DNA from: JBCDJG01 sp038748065
GTDB taxonomy: Bacteria > Pseudomonadota > Gammaproteobacteria > Pseudomonadales > Halieaceae
NCBI GenBank assembly: GCA_038748065.1
Contig: JBCDJG010000016.1
Span: 1-64,000 of the forward strand
Direction of reading: 5' to 3'
Length of the DNA stretch: 64,000 bases
Below, one piece after another: positions 62,111 to 64,000 of the stretch. Each line of letters starts with the position of its first letter. The first letter of the stretch is position 1. The position numbers were made by a program, and so were the translations under genes. Under the pieces are notes generated by a model, which saw only the letters and a list, made by a program, of their open reading frames with translations, made no database searches and was not told the DNA's origin.

Positions 62111-63016
62111 ATGCCCGCAGCGAATTACAAAGGCATAATCCTCGCCGGCGGCACCGGCACGCGCCTGCACCCGCTGACCAGCACCGTCAGCAAGCAGCTT
62201 ATGCCTGTTTACGATAAACCCATGATTTACTACCCCCTGGTGACGCTGATGCTCGCCGGCATTCGCGATGTATTGGTCATTACAACCCCCCGTGACAAGA
62301 GTGCTTTCAGCGAACTCCTTGGCGACGGCAGTCAGTGGGGGATGAATATCACTTATACTGTGCAGCCGAGCCCGGATGGCTTGGCCCAGGCCTTTATTCT
62401 CGGCGAGAACTTTATCGGCAATTCCCCGGCAAGCCTCGTACTTGGCGACAATATCTTTTACGGCGGAGGCTTCAGCAAAAAACTGACCAGCGCCAGCAGT
62501 CGCGACCAAGGCGCCTCGGTGTTCGCCTACTACGTACAAGACCCGGAACGCTATGGCGTGGTGAGTTTTGATCGCGATGGCGTTGCCATCGACATCGAGG
62601 AGAAGCCCGCCAGGCCCAAGTCACACTACGCCGTGACCGGCCTGTACTTCTACGATAACGACGTGGTCGATATCGCCAAAAGCATCCAGCCATCGCCGCG
62701 CGGCGAATTAGAGATCACCGACGTCAACAAGGTTTACATGGAACGAGGCGACCTGCGTGTTGAAGTTATGAGCCGCGGCACCGCGTGGCTGGACACCGGT
62801 ACTCACAATTCCCTTCTGGACGCCGCCAATTTCATCCGCGTTGTTGAAGAACGGCAGGGCTTGAAGGTGGCCTGCCCTGAGGAGGTGGCCTATCGCATGG
62901 GCTACATCGACGCCGATGCGCTACTGGCTCTCGCCGCCCCCCTTGAGAAGAGCGGCTATGGTCATTACCTAAAGCACCTGCTGCGGGAAGAGGGGGTTGT
63001 TCTCGATGAGGTTTGA
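62111..63016 (+). CDS. rmlA: Glucose-1-phosphate thymidylyltransferase
   Basis: 301 residues of normal length. The nucleotide-binding start KGIILAGGTGTRLHPLT, KQLMPVYDKPMIYYPL and LVLGDNIFYGGGF are diagnostic. It makes dTDP-glucose for rhamnose synthesis. It overlaps rmlC by 11 bp. Confidence 0.96.
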   Translation: MPAANYKGIILAGGTGTRLHPLTSTVSKQLMPVYDKPMIYYPLVTLMLAGIRDVLVITTPRDKSAFSELLGDGSQWGMNITYTVQPSPDGLAQAFILGENFIGNSPASLVLGDNIFYGGGFSKKLTSASSRDQGASVFAYYVQDPERYGVVSFDRDGVAIDIEEKPARPKSHYAVTGLYFYDNDVVDIAKSIQPSPRGELEITDVNKVYMERGDLRVEVMSRGTAWLDTGTHNSLLDAANFIRVVEERQGLKVACPEEVAYRMGYIDADALLALAAPLEKSGYGHYLKHLLREEGVVLDEV

Positions 63017-63554
63017 ACCAACGCCTCTCAAAGACGTCTTCTTGCTGGAACCCGCTGTCTATGGTGATGAGCGCGGCTTTTTCATCGAGACCTGGAACGC
63101 GAACACCTTCCGGGACGCGGGATTCGATCTGCATTTCGTGCAGGATAATCACAGCCGCTCGGCAGGCGGCATTCTGCGTGGGCTCCACTACCAGACCGAG
63201 CACACACAGGGCAAGCTTGTGCGGGTAACAGCGGGTGAGGTTTATGACGTTGCCGTCGACCTACGCCGTTCGTCACCCAGCTTCGGGCAGTGGTTCGGCA
63301 CCCATCTCAGCGCCGAAAATCACCGCATGCTGTGGGTGCCGCCAGGGTTTGCCCATGGCTTTTACGTGACCTCTGAGTCCGCTGACTTTCTCTACAAGTG
63401 CACGGACTTCTACCATCCCGACAGCGAAGTCTCGTTGGCCTGGAATGACACACGGCTGGGGATTGAATGGCCCTTGCGTGATGGCACGCCGCCTGAACTA
63501 TCGACCAAGGATGCGACGGGCCAGGCCTTCGAAGACATTCCGCTGTTCGACTGA
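63006..63554 (+). CDS. rmlC: dTDP-4-dehydrorhamnose 3,5-epimerase
   Basis: 182-residue cupin epimerase: DERGFFIETWNANTF, HSRSAGGILRGLHYQ with the catalytic His, VDLRRSSPSFGQW, and WVPPGFAHGFYV. The ATG at 63006 is inside the end of rmlA. It converts dTDP-4-keto-6-deoxyglucose to the rhamnose precursor. rmlD is not in the window. Confidence 0.96.
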   Translation: MRFEPTPLKDVFLLEPAVYGDERGFFIETWNANTFRDAGFDLHFVQDNHSRSAGGILRGLHYQTEHTQGKLVRVTAGEVYDVAVDLRRSSPSFGQWFGTHLSAENHRMLWVPPGFAHGFYVTSESADFLYKCTDFYHPDSEVSLAWNDTRLGIEWPLRDGTPPELSTKDATGQAFEDIPLFD

Positions 63555-63577
63555 GCCGGAAATCACACAGCTCAGTC
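63549..63577. terminator. Possible hairpin between rmlC and rmlB
   Basis: GACTGAGC and GCTCAGTC form a perfect 8-bp stem with a 13-base loop that spans the rmlC stop codon. There is no T run, so a terminator role is uncertain. Confidence 0.35.
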
Positions 63578-63583
63578 ACGCTC

Positions 63584-64000
63584 TCATGCGCCCAGCAGCG
63601 GCCGCCACCAGCCCTCGTTCGCCAGATACCAGTCCAGCGTTTTGGCAAGACCCGTCTCGAAAGTTTCTTTGGGCTCGTAGCCCAGCTCGCGGCGCGCCTT
63701 ATTGGCATCTATCGCGTAGCGCCAGTCATGGCCGGCGCGATCTTTGACAAACTCAATAAGATCCAGAGCACTTCCTCCGCGTGCGCAGGGCGCGTCCGGG
63801 AAGCGCGACGCGAGATCAGGGTCACCGGCAAATCGACCATCGAGTTGACGGCATAGCAGCTCCACAATGGCCAGGTTGTTCCACTCATTGTTGCCGCCAA
63901 TATTGTAGGTCTCGCCGACCACACCCGAGTTCAGTACACGCTCAATACCGCGGCAGTGGTCTTCCACATAGAGCCAGTCGCGGATATTAGTGCCATCGCC
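63584..64000 (-). CDS. rmlB: dTDP-glucose 4,6-dehydratase, C-terminal part (cut by window end)
   Basis: The last 139 residues of RmlB: RDWLYVEDHCRGIERVL, GETYNIGGNNEWNNLAIV and YAIDANKARRELGYEP are diagnostic, and the gene continues past the right edge. It is convergent with rmlA-rmlC, so the rhamnose genes are not one operon here. Confidence 0.93.
   Translation of the reverse strand, partial: GDGTNIRDWLYVEDHCRGIERVLNSGVVGETYNIGGNNEWNNLAIVELLCRQLDGRFAGDPDLASRFPDAPCARGGSALDLIEFVKDRAGHDWRYAIDANKARRELGYEPKETFETGLAKTLDWYLANEGWWRPLLGA

Noticed and set aside
1..64000. CRISPR array, tRNA or rRNA genes
   Set aside because: No spaced repeats, cloverleaf or rRNA-like sequence was recognised when reading through; a tRNAscan/Infernal run would be decisive.

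Overview
The window looks like the chromosome of a free-living, probably marine gammaproteobacterium (Cellvibrionales/Halieaceae-like; this placement is an inference from gene content). Supporting it are the parE-cpdA-yqiB // tolC neighbourhood, waaA and hldE, rdgC, a fused FAD-oxidoreductase/SelD next to MnmH, TonB-dependent receptors of the FecA type, and a rhombosortase/GlyGly-CTERM pair. Coding density is high and most neighbouring genes overlap by a few bases. I saw no rRNA, tRNA or CRISPR array.

Layout. 0.1-8 kb is an iron-type uptake island: a receptor remnant, a FecA-like receptor, a FecR/FecI pair, a Fur box, and a divergent exbB-exbD-exbD-tonB operon. 8-11.1 kb is a damaged locus: a TetR gene with two striking GTAC-repeat operators controls an RND gene that is cut by an IS3-family (IS407-like) element, and the other side of the element is the tail of an unrelated gene. 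11.3-15.3 kb holds a secreted ankyrin-repeat protein, an AraC regulator and a secreted repeat protein with an IPTL-CTERM-like tail. 15.3-22.1 kb is a MexT/MexEF-like efflux locus (LysR, adaptor, RND pump, plus an MFS drug exporter), followed by a third TonB receptor. 24.5-30 kb has a YHS lipoprotein, a MOSC remnant, an FMN-binding oxidase, an acyltransferase, and a rhombosortase translationally coupled to its likely substrate, a VIT/vWA protein. 30-37 kb carries small regulatory and metabolic genes and the selenium tRNA-modification genes selD-mnmH, then rdgC. 37-42 kb has a flavoprotein, a glyoxalase and a complete partner-switch module (sensor-phosphatase-kinase fusion plus STAS protein).

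42.6-46.6 kb is the part I find most suggestive: four CTGTCAT-like repeats at exact 11-bp spacing (two Pho boxes) precede a PAP2 lipid phosphatase, an MJ1255/VC2487-type glycosyltransferase and an octaheme cytochrome fused to HEAT and TPR repeats. The simplest reading is a phosphate-starvation operon that removes phosphate from lipid and adds sugar. 46.6-54.4 kb is conserved core (epoxide hydrolase-like protein, YceI, parE, cpdA, yqiB, tolC, waaA). 54.5-64 kb is an envelope-sugar region: an FAD oxidoreductase and an aldo/keto reductase, hldE, two methyltransferases, an (alpha/alpha)-barrel protein of the prenyltransferase/squalene-cyclase type, a GT4 glycosyltransferase, and the dTDP-rhamnose genes rmlA, rmlC and (cut by the window end) rmlB.

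Several genes are broken or oddly started: receptor remnant (112-1224), RND half (8798-9742), TM tail (10879-11113), MOSC tail (25252-25560), and two otherwise normal genes whose conserved N-termini have no ATG, GTG or TTG in frame (47571 and 61818).
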